DNA of 64,000 nucleotides from Rostrohypoxylon terebratum (Eukaryota > Ascomycota > Sordariomycetes > Xylariales > Hypoxylaceae): NCBI GenBank assembly GCA_022497145.1, contig MU385882.1, positions 186,001-250,000 of the forward strand, given 5' to 3'. A program made the translations under genes and the position numbers. The notes below the pieces were generated by a model. The model saw nothing but the letters and a program-made list of their open reading frames with translations, was not told the DNA's origin and did not search any database. The stretch's first letter is position 1, and every line of letters starts with the position of its first letter. Shown piece by piece: positions 11,204-21,928 of this stretch.

Positions 11204-11776
11204 TCATTCTAGAGCTTCGGCCTCTTCTTTGAGTAAGCTGTATACGTGCTGATCCATGATCTTGCCCTTCTTACATATAGCCCTCCTGCGCACGCCTTCC
11301 TTGGTATATCCCACCTTCTCCAAAACCCTCATGCTGGCGTCGTTTCCCTCGAACACCTTTGCCTCCAGTCTGAGCAGCTCCGGGAACCGCTTGAAAGCCC
11401 AGATCGAGAAAGCCTTGAGCGCGCTCGTGGCGATGCCCTTGCCCCAGTGGTCCATCGCGATCCAGTATCCGATCTCCCAAGCGCGATACTCGGCATCGTC
11501 GCGGGGCATGAGACCGATTGCGCCCGCGAAGGCGCCGTCGGGTGCGAAGATGGCGTAGTTCACCATCGGGTCCCCTTTCATGGCAAAGTTAACCCAGAAC
11601 TTGGCGTGTTCCATCGTGTAGGGGAAGGGGAACCGGTTGCGCATGTATTGTGAGATCTCCGGGTGGTTGGCCGCGGCCGAGGTCGCCTCGGCGTCGCTCG
11701 GGATGTATGAGCGTATGTAGCATTTATCTGTCTTCACGATAGGTGTAGGCTCTGGCTGAGGGGTAGTTGACTCCAT
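11204..11776 (-). CDS. GNAT-family N-acetyltransferase, RimJ/RimL type (190 aa)
   Basis: A single exon with its ATG at 11776. The Acetyltransf_3 pattern is clear: an N-terminal strand CYIRSYIPSDA, a central GYWIAMDHWGKGIATSALKA acetyl-CoA pyrophosphate loop (Q/RxxGxG/A variant W-GKGIA) at about residues 107-126, and a C-terminal N-x-x-S-x-R-V-L-E-K-x-G-Y motif (NDASMRVLEKVGYTKEG). These proteins transfer acetyl groups to N-terminal or small amines, but the acceptor cannot be inferred. It is cytosolic with no signal peptide. It lies tail-to-tail with the isochorismatase-fold gene, 223 bases away, with no sign of joint function. Confidence 0.85.
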   Translation of the reverse strand: MESTTPQPEPTPIVKTDKCYIRSYIPSDAEATSAAANHPEISQYMRNRFPFPYTMEHAKFWVNFAMKGDPMVNYAIFAPDGAFAGAIGLMPRDDAEYRAWEIGYWIAMDHWGKGIATSALKAFSIWAFKRFPELLRLEAKVFEGNDASMRVLEKVGYTKEGVRRRAICKKGKIMDQHVYSLLKEEAEALE

Positions 11777-12908
11777 TTTGAATTGGATTATTTAGTTTCA
11801 ATGAGACCTGTGAGTCTGCGAGTCTGCGGTGTTTGATGAAAAGAAATTGACGGATGCGGTAAAGATATAACAATTGGCTCTGGCTTATAATAAATTCGAA
11901 AGGAATTTATTTTTTTTTCATCGTATCTCACTGCGAAAAAAATGGAAGATGACGAGAATCCGCAGCCCCGGCGTGACTCATTCCTAATCTAGGAAGGGCC
12001 ATTTCGACGGCGTGATTTCGACGGCATAGCCAGCCGCACCTACTGGGCTGACGCCTTATCTTTGTCAACTGGATAGTACGTCCCTTTTCATTCGTCGGAC
12101 CATGCTTCCACGAACATTGAAGCTATTAGGGATATAGGTACTAGAAATTCGTATCGAGAACCGTCGAGGAATGAGTAATCTTGAAGAAACGAAACTCTTT
12201 TTATGCAAAGACTGGGAGGTTTCCAGCTCTTTCCAGCGGTAATAAAATAAAACAAATACAATGGATACCTCCAGTACCTAGCTGTGACTATGATTCCGCT
12301 CTAACGGTGGCTGAGTCCCCATTGTTAACCGCCCGGGGAGATCGATCCGCTAATGTAACGACAAGCAAGGATCTGGGGTTTAGGTGGGTTTCTACCCGCG
12401 CGTTTTGGTGGTGCTAGTGATGTCACAGCTTCCAATTATTAAGTTCCCTTTTAGCGTCGGCATAGAGTTTGTAGCCCTGGAGCTCATACACCGGCCTCTT
12501 CTTAGGCACACAGGCACCTCAAATGCCATACAAATGCCATGCATCGTACTTGGCACTGCTACATTTATTCCATCATCGAGCATGAACACGATCATACATC
12601 TAAATCAAACTTCTAGAGACATGAAAAATGGACCCGAATCCTTGGCTTCGAGCTTTAAACTTTCAATCTCACAATCTCATACATTCAAGCAACCTTAACT
12701 TCTACCGAGTACACGTGTATCGGGTACCAACACGTCAACGTCACTCGATCTTGTCTCTGTCTCTCTAAAAACAGGCTTCCATTTCTTCTTTGAGTCATGT
12801 TATCCCTTCTACCCCGATAGAAATTGCGGATGGGTTTTCGCTGCTACAAAGTCAGATACGTAGAATTCACCAGTGTGTTGTTAATGCTGCAGTCCAATTT
12901 AGGTGAAC
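11777..12908. other. intergenic promoter region between divergent genes
   Basis: This is the shared upstream side of the acetyltransferase (-) and the large glycosyltransferase (+). It includes a direct repeat of TTTCGACGGC at about 12001-12025. A 104-codon frame at 12384-12698 lacks support. Confidence 0.4.
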
Positions 12909-15900
12909 ATGCACCCTATCGAATTCGACAAGCCTTCTACGGCGCCAATAGATGCCGGGGTATCTAGCGATATTCGACTTCATTTAGATGATGTAGAGAG
13001 GGGTGGTCGCCGTGGGACCCTAGTCAGAGATGAGCAAGGCCATCTGGCGTTTCCTAGTTACGTACCTCCCGACGTCGAACAACCCACCTCACGCCCAAGA
13101 GCTATCTCAGAAGGCATTTTGGGTCACAGCACAACCACCGATCCAACCTCAGGTCCTACAAAGACGAAGTCCGACCCCGTAGTTGGTCCGGCTCCTGAAT
13201 TAGCAAAGCCTTCATCGTATATCCATCGCCGAAACAGACGCCGATTATCGTCATTTTCCCCATTCCCTCTTATGAAGCGTGCCAAAACGAATTTTTCTGC
13301 ATTCGATGCAGCACTACGAGGTGGCTGGAACTGTACCCACGAGCATGATGGCTATGATTCCGATGGTTCGTCAAGCTCGTCATCAAATATAGAAGATAGT
13401 GGGAGAAATGCCGATGGGCGCGAGGACCGGTCCAAGGGGCGGCCCCGTCACAAACACCCCATTGATAGATTTCGACGTTTCCGAGTAATTCACGAGTTAT
13501 ATCATACGAAAGGCAAGGTGTCAAGAAGAGATGGCCGATTAAGCATCACGGTGAATGACACTAGCAATACCGGGTATCTTGCAAAAGCTCTTGGCACAGC
13601 CGTCAAGAAGATCGTGCCCCAGAGAAGCAGCGAAGCCGAGACAGACCAGCGCCCGACATCAACACGGTTTTCCTCCGCCGCCACTGCAACAACAGATAAA
13701 TCCAGGCCACCAAGGCTGAACATCGTCATCATGGTCATCGGATCAAGAGGTGATGCGCAACCATTCTTAAAAATAGGCAAGGTGCTCAAAGAGGTGTACG
13801 GTCATCGCGTTCGGATTGCCACACACCCTGCATTTCGGGATTTTGTGGAGAAGGACTCCGGGTTGGAATTCTTCTCCGTTGGCGGCGATCCATCCGAGCT
13901 GATGGCTTTTATGGTCAAAAACCCCGGGATGATACCCACCCTCGAGACGGTTAAAGCCGGAGACATTGGAAGAAGACGAACTGCTATGGCCGAAATGTTT
14001 GACGGCTTCTGGCGCGCCTGCATCAATGCAACTGACAATGAAAAGGACACCAATAACATTAAGATGATGGGCGAGAAGAACCCATTTGTTGCGGATGCCA
14101 TTATTGCCAACCCACCAAGTTTCGCCCATATTCATTGCGCTGAGGCGCTAGGAATTCCTCTACACCTCATGTTCACCTTCCCCTACACACCTACCCAGGC
14201 ATTTCCTCACCCCTTAGCGAATATCAAGAAATCCAACGTGGACCCGAGATATACCAATTTCATCTCTTATCCGCTTGTTGAGATGATGGTTTGGCAGGGA
14301 CTCGGAGATCTCGTAAATCACTTTAGGGTGGAGACTTTGGGACTGGATCCTGTATCGACCCTTTGGGCTCCCGGCGCTACCTATCGTCTTCATGTCCCAT
14401 TCACGTATTTATGGAGTCCCGGATTGGTACCTAAGCCTGATGACTGGGGCGACGAGATCGATGTTTCAGGTTTTGTTTTTCTCGACCTCGCCTCCTCTTT
14501 CAAGCCTCATAAAGAACTCACCAGGTTCCTCGCCAATGGCGAAAAGCCAATTTATATTGGCTTCGGGTCCATTGTAATTGATAATCCCGAAAAGTTCACC
14601 GAGATGATTTTCGAAGCTGTGAAATTAGCTGGAGTCCGAGCCTTGGTTTCAAAAGGTTGGGGTGGTCTGGGCCAAGATCATGTTCCTGATTATATCTATA
14701 TGGTTGACAATATTCCTCACGATTGGCTGTTCCCACGAGTTCGAGCTTGCGTCATCCATGGCGGGGCTGGTACTACCGCCATTGCACTCAAGTGCGGCAA
14801 GCCAACTATGATTGTACCCTTCTTCGGTGATCAATACTTCTGGGGCTCCATGGTTGGGAATGCAGGAGCTGGACCAGCACCAGTACCATACAAGAGTTTA
14901 ACCTCGGAGAGGTTGGCGGATGGTATCCGATTTTGTATGACTAATGAAGCACTTGAAGCAGCACAGAAAATTTCCAGGTCTATCGAGCTTGAAGGTGACG
15001 GCGCTCAAAACGCCGTAAGGGCTTTCCATCACAACCTTACCCTCTCTGGTGAGGGTTCAATGCGTTGTTCTATCCTTGACGATCGCGTCGCAGTCTGGAA
15101 GGTCAAACATACGAGTCTCAAACTTAGTGCACTAGCAGCCGATATCATTGTCAGCCAAGGCTTTCTATCTTGGCGTAAGCTACGCCTCATAAGATACAAG
15201 GAGTTCAACGACTTTGAAGGTCCAGGTGAGCCTATTACTGGGGTTATCGCTTCACTAATTGGAACTGTTGGCAACGTGTTTGCTGGAATAGGTAGCGTTC
15301 CATGCCGACTAGCCCGGACATCAAACAGGAGAGCGGAAAGGAGAAGAAAGAAGAATAGAAAAGCGCCGCAAGGACAAGAAGCGTCGGCCGGGCGCTCGGC
15401 TGGATTTCCTTTCGAAAATGCATCAAGCCCAATAGCAACTACACCAGCATCAGCCGCTCTCGAGCATTCTCACGAGGAATATTTCAACGAGGTAGAAGAA
15501 GGAGCGGGGAGAACGGGCCGCGCTTTAGCCCATGCTCCCGTCGATTTATTCCTATCCTTAGCTCAAGGATTTCATAATGCACCTCGGCTGTATGGAGACG
15601 ACACCGTAAGGCGCCCCATTCGCGTCACGGATATACGGTCGGGATTGAAAGCGGCAGGTTGCGAATTCATCTATGGAATTTACGATGGATTCACCGGGCT
15701 TGTGCGATTACCCATCCGCGGCGCTAGAGAAGATGGCGTAAAGGGTGCGATTGCTGGAGTTGCGATGGGACTAACAGGCTTCGTACTCAAAGACATCGCA
15801 GCTTTGATCGGACCTATCGGTTATACCCTCAAGGGTATCGCTAAGCAGTGCGAACGGGGGAAGCAGCCTGTCAAGTGCCTTCGCCGCGCACGAATCATCC

Positions 15901-16334
15901 AAGCGCAGCGGGAATTCTCTACTTTGAATGAAACTGAACTCAAGGAAACCGTCGAGGCTATTCGTAAAGGGTGGCAAGTTATACGCAACTTGGCAGATTT
16001 AATAAGACTCGAAAAGGAGAAAAAGCAGTTGCTTCCGTGCTTCGATAGAAAAAAGAGCAACAAGGCTATGAGTGTCAAATCGCTCGTCAAATACGCTAAA
16101 GGACCAGCTTTTGAGAGCGTCACGATCGCAGAGAAAGCTATCCAAGCTATGACTCGAGGAGAGAGCGTTGATGCTGTACTTAAGAAGCGCGGGAAATCTA
16201 TGGATATACCGAAAAGACAGGTAGACGAGGAAACTGATCAGGAGGCTCTTATGAATACGACGCGCGGGGAAGAAGGGGCCCCTCGAGGAGTTGGGCCGAG
16301 GTACCTGGAGCACAGCCACGATGATTTGCATTAG
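12909..16334 (+). CDS. large GT28/UDP-glycosyltransferase, sterol 3-beta-glucosyltransferase-like (1141 aa)
   Basis: A single exon; the first true ATG is at 12909 (the frame is open from a GTG six bases earlier). Residues 1-265 are a Ser/Pro/Arg-rich, probably disordered region with a run of serines. At about 268-400 a GT28 N-terminal fold begins (IVIMVIGSRGDAQPFLKIGK), the hallmark of Atg26/UGT51-type sterol glucosyltransferases. At about 555-690 lies the UDP-binding half with IYIGFGSI and HGGAGTT, then PFFGDQYFWG. These enzymes move glucose from UDP-glucose to membrane sterols. The GRAM/PH region of Atg26 is absent. After a basic linker, about residues 870-1010 form a tail (LYGDDTVRRP...FTGLVRLPIRGAREDG...GLTGFVLKDIAALIGPIGYTLKGI) recalling the amphipathic C-terminal region of Vps13/Atg2 proteins. 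That similarity is from memory. Catalytic motifs look intact. Confidence 0.85.
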   Translation: MHPIEFDKPSTAPIDAGVSSDIRLHLDDVERGGRRGTLVRDEQGHLAFPSYVPPDVEQPTSRPRAISEGILGHSTTTDPTSGPTKTKSDPVVGPAPELAKPSSYIHRRNRRRLSSFSPFPLMKRAKTNFSAFDAALRGGWNCTHEHDGYDSDGSSSSSSNIEDSGRNADGREDRSKGRPRHKHPIDRFRRFRVIHELYHTKGKVSRRDGRLSITVNDTSNTGYLAKALGTAVKKIVPQRSSEAETDQRPTSTRFSSAATATTDKSRPPRLNIVIMVIGSRGDAQPFLKIGKVLKEVYGHRVRIATHPAFRDFVEKDSGLEFFSVGGDPSELMAFMVKNPGMIPTLETVKAGDIGRRRTAMAEMFDGFWRACINATDNEKDTNNIKMMGEKNPFVADAIIANPPSFAHIHCAEALGIPLHLMFTFPYTPTQAFPHPLANIKKSNVDPRYTNFISYPLVEMMVWQGLGDLVNHFRVETLGLDPVSTLWAPGATYRLHVPFTYLWSPGLVPKPDDWGDEIDVSGFVFLDLASSFKPHKELTRFLANGEKPIYIGFGSIVIDNPEKFTEMIFEAVKLAGVRALVSKGWGGLGQDHVPDYIYMVDNIPHDWLFPRVRACVIHGGAGTTAIALKCGKPTMIVPFFGDQYFWGSMVGNAGAGPAPVPYKSLTSERLADGIRFCMTNEALEAAQKISRSIELEGDGAQNAVRAFHHNLTLSGEGSMRCSILDDRVAVWKVKHTSLKLSALAADIIVSQGFLSWRKLRLIRYKEFNDFEGPGEPITGVIASLIGTVGNVFAGIGSVPCRLARTSNRRAERRRKKNRKAPQGQEASAGRSAGFPFENASSPIATTPASAALEHSHEEYFNEVEEGAGRTGRALAHAPVDLFLSLAQGFHNAPRLYGDDTVRRPIRVTDIRSGLKAAGCEFIYGIYDGFTGLVRLPIRGAREDGVKGAIAGVAMGLTGFVLKDIAALIGPIGYTLKGIAKQCERGKQPVKCLRRARIIQAQREFSTLNETELKETVEAIRKGWQVIRNLADLIRLEKEKKQLLPCFDRKKSNKAMSVKSLVKYAKGPAFESVTIAEKAIQAMTRGESVDAVLKKRGKSMDIPKRQVDEETDQEALMNTTRGEEGAPRGVGPRYLEHSHDDLH

Positions 16335-17557
16335 CATAGGCGTTTTTCTAACAAAGAGAAGTTTTTGGGTATTATCACGCAACAACATGATGCACCCCTA
16401 TCACAAGACAGTTTCATCTGCAACCCTACCTAGGTACCTAGGTACGTAGTTGGTTAATTTATTAAAACAAGCATCAAATACGGATACCTCAAACCACCTG
16501 TAATTAGGCAAGTACCTTTAAAGGAAAATTCCTAGGGTACCTACAGGTAGGCAGGTAAGCAGACTACTTACGTACTTATGTAAGGTACTCGTTAAGATTC
16601 TCTACTATTAGAAAATAGCAGGGACTTGGTAGGGAGATAAAGAAAATATACGTTCGTTAAGTGCTATGTTAACCTACACTTTAGCGTATTTTTGCTCGTC
16701 AAGGCACGACGGCGAGCTTTAAGGAGCTAATATTAGTATTGGATTGTGACATTTTTAATGCCTCCGGCATTGCACTTTAGGTATAAAAAGGGCAGTGATT
16801 GCTACATCTTTTATCATTAACCGATACATTAGAATTTTATTGCTTTTTTACTTATAATAATCGTCGTCCATTTTTTTATCAAGAAAATTTCAAGAAAATT
16901 GTAGCATTGCAAGTTTAATAAGCATTATAAGTAGTAATAGTAAAGACCGGAATTTAAGCTAGATTTAGTGGGCCTATGCCGGCGCGAATTACCTAAAAGG
17001 GAATTATGTCGGATCTCGGGGCCATTATCATAAGACACTTAGCCAAGTCAACTACAATTCTACAGATCTATTGGGTAAGTAATGTTATCAACGTGGCTGA
17101 TACGACCGGAACAGACGTCAGACTCCTTCAACCAACCAATAATTGCCTCACGTGCCATCTCCCGCATGTTACCCTCCTGCATTTGTCCAACATCGGGCCT
17201 AAGGGGAATATGAACTGAATGGTTGTATAGATAACGCGAGGAAGGGAATCGATTATCTACCTAGGTAAGTAGGAGGGCAGTGCACATACTACTAGGTAGG
17301 TATCTACCTAGATACATAATGCCCACCTACAGATACCAGTCAGGTACTAGGTAGAGAGGAATAAAGGATGTTGTATTGGAAGAGAAAAGCTCTAAAACCA
17401 CTTTTCAGTTGAGGGTACCCTCAGTGCCTTCCTTTTCCATATCCCCCCATCTCCTACCTAGTACCTACCTCCTATCTAATCAAGCAAGTGTACGCTTTCC
17501 GTGTCACTGACTTTTCCCTGCCTTTGCACGTACTCTTGTGATCAAGAGTTATCCAAT
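16335..17557. other. AT-rich spacer with CTACCTAGGTA motifs
   Basis: Copies of the CCTAGGTA-type motif occur near 16430, 16535, 17260, 17290 and 17455. The stretch 16690-16980 is strongly AT-rich and may be an old transposon remnant, though I cannot name one. No gene is seen before the HET protein start. Confidence 0.4.
16428..16447. repeat. CCTAGGTA tandem/palindromic motif
   Basis: CTACCTAGGTACCTAGGTAC is a short palindromic repeat. Related versions recur across the intergenic parts of this window (for example 17259, 17290, 37840, 46353 and 48090) but not inside genes. Confidence 0.5.
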
Positions 17558-19607
17558 ATGGTAAAGGTGCACCGCCTCATCAACGTCGAAACATATAAAC
17601 TCGAAAAACCGCTCTACGACGTACCTTATGCCGCATTGTCTCACCGTTGGGGCTATAATCAGGAGGTTTCCTACAAAGACATGAACAGGAAAAATGGGGT
17701 AATCAGTCGAAAAACAAGAAATAAAACTGGGTTTCGCAAGATCCAGGGTGCCTGTGAACAAGCCAAAACGCAGGGTTTGAAGTATGTCTGGATTGACACG
17801 TGCTGCATCAACAAGGAAAATAGCACCGAGCTTATAGAGGCTCTCAACTCTATGTATAGGTAGGTAAGTTCTCTTATGTGTCTACCTAGGCAATGGCATA
17901 AGTTTGGATTCTCACAGAAGTGTGTTTAGATACTACAATGAAGCCACTATATGTTATGCTTATCTTGCAGGTTTAGATCATTACTGTGATCCTCGCACGA
18001 GCGCTGAGTTTGCGGACCACGAATGGTTTACTAGAGGTTGGACGTTACAAGAGCTCGTCGCGCCTCGAGAAGTGGAATTTTATACTGATTTCTGGTCCAT
18101 TGATGAAAGAGACCCTGAACGGAACATTGCACAGGCAGGTTGGGTATTTTTAGGTCGGAAGTCACAGTTAGGCCCAACATTATCACGTATCACGGGGATG
18201 GACGAATATATCCTACTTGATCCAAAGAAAGTACATCAGGCCAGCATTGCTAAACGCATGTCTTGGGCTGCAGGGAGAAGTACATCACAACCTGAGGATC
18301 GTGCATACTCCTTGATGGGAATCTTTGGAATTCATATGCCTGTGATCTATGGCGAAGGAAAACAGGCTTTTGAACGATTGCAAGGCCTAATCATGATGTA
18401 TTCTAGCGACGAATCAATATTCGCGTGGCGAAGCGATCAATCCGATAAAGCACAACACAGAGAATTGGTTGGATTGCTCGCGGAATCACCGGATATGTTC
18501 AAGGACTCAGGTCACTTTACTTCTATCGATTGGATACCGCGAAGCCCGTTCTCGAAGACAAGTCGTGGAGTTGAAATGACGCTACCCCTCCATCGCATTG
18601 GCACGAATTTGTATGTCATTGCATTGAACTGCGCCCTGGGACAGTACAGTGTTACAGCAATTGGGATATATCTAGTGAAGACAACCAACCATCACTACAA
18701 CGAGGAGTACTTAACGCATGATCAGTTTGCTCGAGTCTACAGCGATGAGCTTATTGTATTCGGATCCTGGATAAATATAGAACGTCCAATCTCTACGATC
18801 TTTATCCAAGCTACCGAAATCACTTCTAGCTTTAGAAAGCTACCCACGCGGCGTCTCATCCAAGTTGGCAGCAACCCTCCTTCCTATGCATATAATCGAC
18901 ACGGCATCGAAGCGATCAAAGTGGAAAAGGTTATTGGTGGCGAAATGAAAATTATGTTTCATCTCACCATGGATGCTGACCAATACTCAATATCCACTGC
19001 TTTCCAAGAGCAGGGAAAGATATATCTTGACCTCTTAAATGGTAGTAATAACCTGCCCAGAAGAAATGTGTTATTCATCATGAAGTACACCGGGCAATCT
19101 TCAAGCCATCTGAATGAGCCAGATATATCTCCTAGGAGAATGGACTTGTGGCAGGATATAGAGAAAAGGAAACTAGGTAACGAAAATGTCGGCCAACTAC
19201 GCACCCTCTTAGACGTTTGGGTTCTAGACGAATCAGACTTATTATCGTTGCGACCCCTTCTTCACAATGATGGGCACTATCCCAACGAGCAACCGCCACC
19301 CCGTTTTCGAAACCAAAGGCCTTACTATAACAGACAACCACCTCTACAAAACCACAACCAACGGTACTATCCTAATGAGCATCGACTCCTCTACCAAGAC
19401 CAAAGTCGCAGAGAGTTCACGGATAACGTGAATGCAGTAGAGCTGGAGCAGCGGAGCTGGAGGATTGTTGATACTGGAAGGGGGTTGACACAGCGGACAA
19501 TCATTGATTATCGGATTCTAAAAGTAGATTTTGTGTCTAGGTCGTCAGGACCGGAGCCAAGACCTTCAACTTGGACTGTCAGATATGTGGGCTCAAGGGT
19601 AACTTAA
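17558..19607 (+). CDS. HET-domain (heterokaryon incompatibility) protein (663 aa)
   Basis: Exon 1 is 17558-17859 and exon 2 is 17918-19607, with a 58-bp phase-2 intron (GTAGGT...CAG). The HET domain runs from about residue 24 (YAALSHRWG) through YVWIDTCCINKEN and NSMYR to WFTRGWTLQELVAP, then RMSWAAGR, EDRAYSLMGIFG and MPVIYGEGKQAF at about 240. All core blocks are intact. HET domains trigger incompatibility cell death in fungi, possibly as TIR-like enzymes. The rest is a variable region ending in an Asn/Pro/Arg/Tyr-rich low-complexity segment at about residues 560-610. The ATG at 17558 was preferred to the frame opening at 17501 because VKVHRLINVETYKLE is the usual HET-protein opening. No partner gene (NLR or patatin) adjoins it. 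Confidence 0.88.
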
Positions 19608-19749
19608 GCCTCTCTCACTTCACCCTTCAACACCAACCCAACGAAACCAAGCATAAGGACAAACGGACTACATTATGCAAGTATGTTATACTACAGCAGA
19701 CGAATTTGAAGGGTGGAATCAATTGAGGTCTTACTCTTATGGCGCAGTG

Positions 19750-19830
19750 GTTTAAGCGCTCAAACGGACAATTGTACAATTGCATATTATGAGGAGGTTT
19801 TAATCCGATCGTGGGTTAGCTAACCAAAAT
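19750..19830 (+). other. tRNA-like relic (A-box and decayed B-box)
   Basis: TGGCGCAGTGGTTTAAGCGCTC is a near-perfect tRNA D-arm/A-box, and about 45 bases later GGTTTTAATCC is a B-box changed at two positions from GGTTCGAATCC. The T stem and acceptor stem do not pair. One of the two changes is C to T, as RIP would give. It is either a tRNA pseudogene or the 5' part of a tRNA-derived SINE. Confidence 0.4.
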
Positions 19831-19921
19831 GCAATTTGGGATTTTCTTTAGGTACTTTACTTTAGGGCGGTTCTTGGTTCTAATTTTGAAGATTTCCTAG
19901 CGGGCATCGGTGTTAAAATAA

Positions 19922-20100
19922 ACGCAGGTTATGATGATGATGATGATGATTGATTTAGCGTCTCTGGCAAGAGACGTACATATCTAAGAAGCTATGTACA
20001 CCTCAACGGGGCTTGCCCCCGGCTTAGGACGATTGGAGTATCTCCTCGTGGAGGCAGAGCCAAAGTTTCGCCTGACAAAGGAAAGGTAGACGCAGGTTAT
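19922..20100 (-). mobile_element. 157-bp short retroelement-like insertion with 11-bp target-site duplication
   Basis: The 11-mer ACGCAGGTTAT occurs at 19922-19932 and again at 20090-20100. It flanks a 157-bp unit (19933-20089) that starts on the plus strand with (GAT)n, so on the minus strand it ends in a short (ATC)n tail. Inside are two hairpins, CGTCTCTTGCCAGAGACG and GGGGGCAAGCCCC on the minus strand. A duplicated target plus a simple-repeat 3' tail is the signature of LINE-mobilised insertions (SINEs or 5'-truncated LINEs). No A-box or B-box is obvious inside, so the class is open. Confidence 0.55.
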
Positions 20101-20747
20101 TAGTAGGTAGCTATCATTAAAATGTATATTAGAAGGTTTTAGGTACATTATATACCCTGAGGTACAGGGCGTAGACTCCCGGCTACCTTATTATTCCAGC
20201 AGTCGGTGTTTCAAAAATAGCGGTATCGCTAGATTTCTCAATGTTAAGTGGAATTGTTAGGTAGACAGCATGCGAACCCGCGGGCCGCGGCCCAGCTCAG
20301 CTAGATTCCTTCATACGTGGGCATATTAAAGAGGCCCGCCATAGCTATACTTTATTCATCACTCAGCCTCCATGTCCTATAGAAATAAGGTAGCATCAAA
20401 AGGTACCAGCGTAGCAGTGAAGGGATCTGAGGGATTCGCCTTAATCACAAACATCCAATGAGAAGCGAATACTTAGTCCCAATAAGGTAGTTCCCCTGAA
20501 GAAGCGACGTGAGTATCCAAAGCGTATATGCACGTGTATCTAGCTCTAAGCTCGGCTGATATCCTCCACGGAACTGTGTGCCTGCTATCTTCGTCCTGCC
20601 ACTCACCTTCTTCATCCGTGTTCTGCACATGTTAATTTGAACGTCGTCTCAAGTCTCGATTTTCTCGGTGATGTCTCCTCGACCCGATATCGCGTACAGT
20701 TTGGGGTCTTTTCGTTGCCATATATTATAGGATCCTGGTGACGGACG

Positions 20748-21928
20748 ATGTCATATAATACGGTCGCTTGTCCGCATTCAAATGGAAAGGGAGCACCAGT
20801 CTGCTGGGATTGCAGCGAGCAAAACTGGGGGAGTCCGCCACCCTTCGAAGATTTGGGAGGGATCAAGCTCAAAATCTTGAGCGGAAAGGACCAGGACTTT
20901 GCACCAGAAGTATACCCACCGGCCGAGGGTCTAGAGGTCGGCACACCCAATGCGCGATATAGCCAGCCCGGCTTAGAGGTTTTCACCGGACCGCAAATCG
21001 TGCCCCCCGCAGAGAAATTTCGGTATCTTGGGACAGATGAGAAGATCGTTGCTAGCACAACTTCGCCCTCACCTACAATATTGGGGTTTCGGAGGAGAGT
21101 ATTCTGGCTTATCCTAATATGTGTGGTGTTGACGTTGACCGTGGGAGTGGCCGTTGGTGTCGCGGTCGGGATAACACAAAAAAATAATTCCGCCAAAGCA
21201 GAGTCAGTAACTCATCTTGGAATCTCTAGATTGTTGGAATAGTTATTTCGCTAACTCGACTACGCGTTGATAGATTGACATCGTCTCCATCCATAGAGAG
21301 TGGTGACCAGACCTGATCATCACCTCAAATTATGACCGAGATCGTATCGGTGATTACAGCGAGCCCCTCTGTTATTATTACGAGCAGTCCGGTGATTCAG
21401 AGTGCTTCATCTCTTTCGAATATTATCCCTTCAACCACCGAAATAAAATCACTACCATCTACATCCTCCGCTGCCGAAACATCTAAGTCAGTAGAACAAG
21501 TGACTGTGGTTTCCGTGCAAACCGCATCAGCGCCTGCTACCAGCGCCGCTCAGTCCACCCCTTCTCCAGTCACCGTCACCGTCACTCCTACCTCGAAGAC
21601 GAGCACGCAAGCTACGGCAAGTCCGACAACGAGCAGTTCGGATGGCGATTGTCTGGGAGCTAATGGAAGCACATACACGGATTCGGAGACTGGTTCACAA
21701 TGGAGAATAGAATGCGATACCGCACACCAGGGAAAGGACATTGATAATTATGAGGCCGACACGATGGAAGCTTGCGTCTCTATGTGTGCCGACGACTCAG
21801 ATTGCGTCGGTGCCATATGGTACTCTGCGGGCCCACAGGGGACGGATCTCAACTATTGTTGGTTGAAGAGTACCTTGGAGGACAACCTGAAGAGCACGAA
21901 GGATGCCCAGTCAGTGGTGCGGCTATGA
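20748..21928 (+). CDS. single-pass membrane protein with Ser/Thr stalk and C-terminal PAN/apple-like Cys domain (348 aa)
   Basis: Exon 1 is 20748-21206 and exon 2 is 21341-21928 with a 134-bp intron (GTAACT...GAG, phase 0). The acceptor was chosen because a TGA at 21314-21316 blocks every earlier one in frame. The order is a Cys-containing, Pro-rich cytosolic part (1-115), a membrane helix (about 118-143) ending in repeated VGVAVG, a Ser/Thr-rich stalk (about 154-255) expected to be O-glycosylated, and a domain of about 90 residues from Cys 257 with the pattern C-IEC-GKDI-TMEACVSMCADDSDCVGAIWY-CWLKS. That layout points to a type II-like surface protein with a sugar- or protein-binding tip. 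The function is unknown. The gene at 35985-37365 has the same layout and related tip. The gap between exons is the least certain part. Confidence 0.65.

Larger units (their letters stand above)
19608..20747. other. intergenic with transposon-type relics
   Basis: This holds a tRNA-like relic at 19750-19830, a target-site-duplicated insertion at 19922-20100 and nothing else recognisable. No protein gene is seen. Confidence 0.45.

Noticed and set aside
20612..21196. 194-codon minus-strand frame
   Set aside because: It is antisense to exon 1 of the membrane-protein gene, which has a clear helix and stalk in the plus frame.
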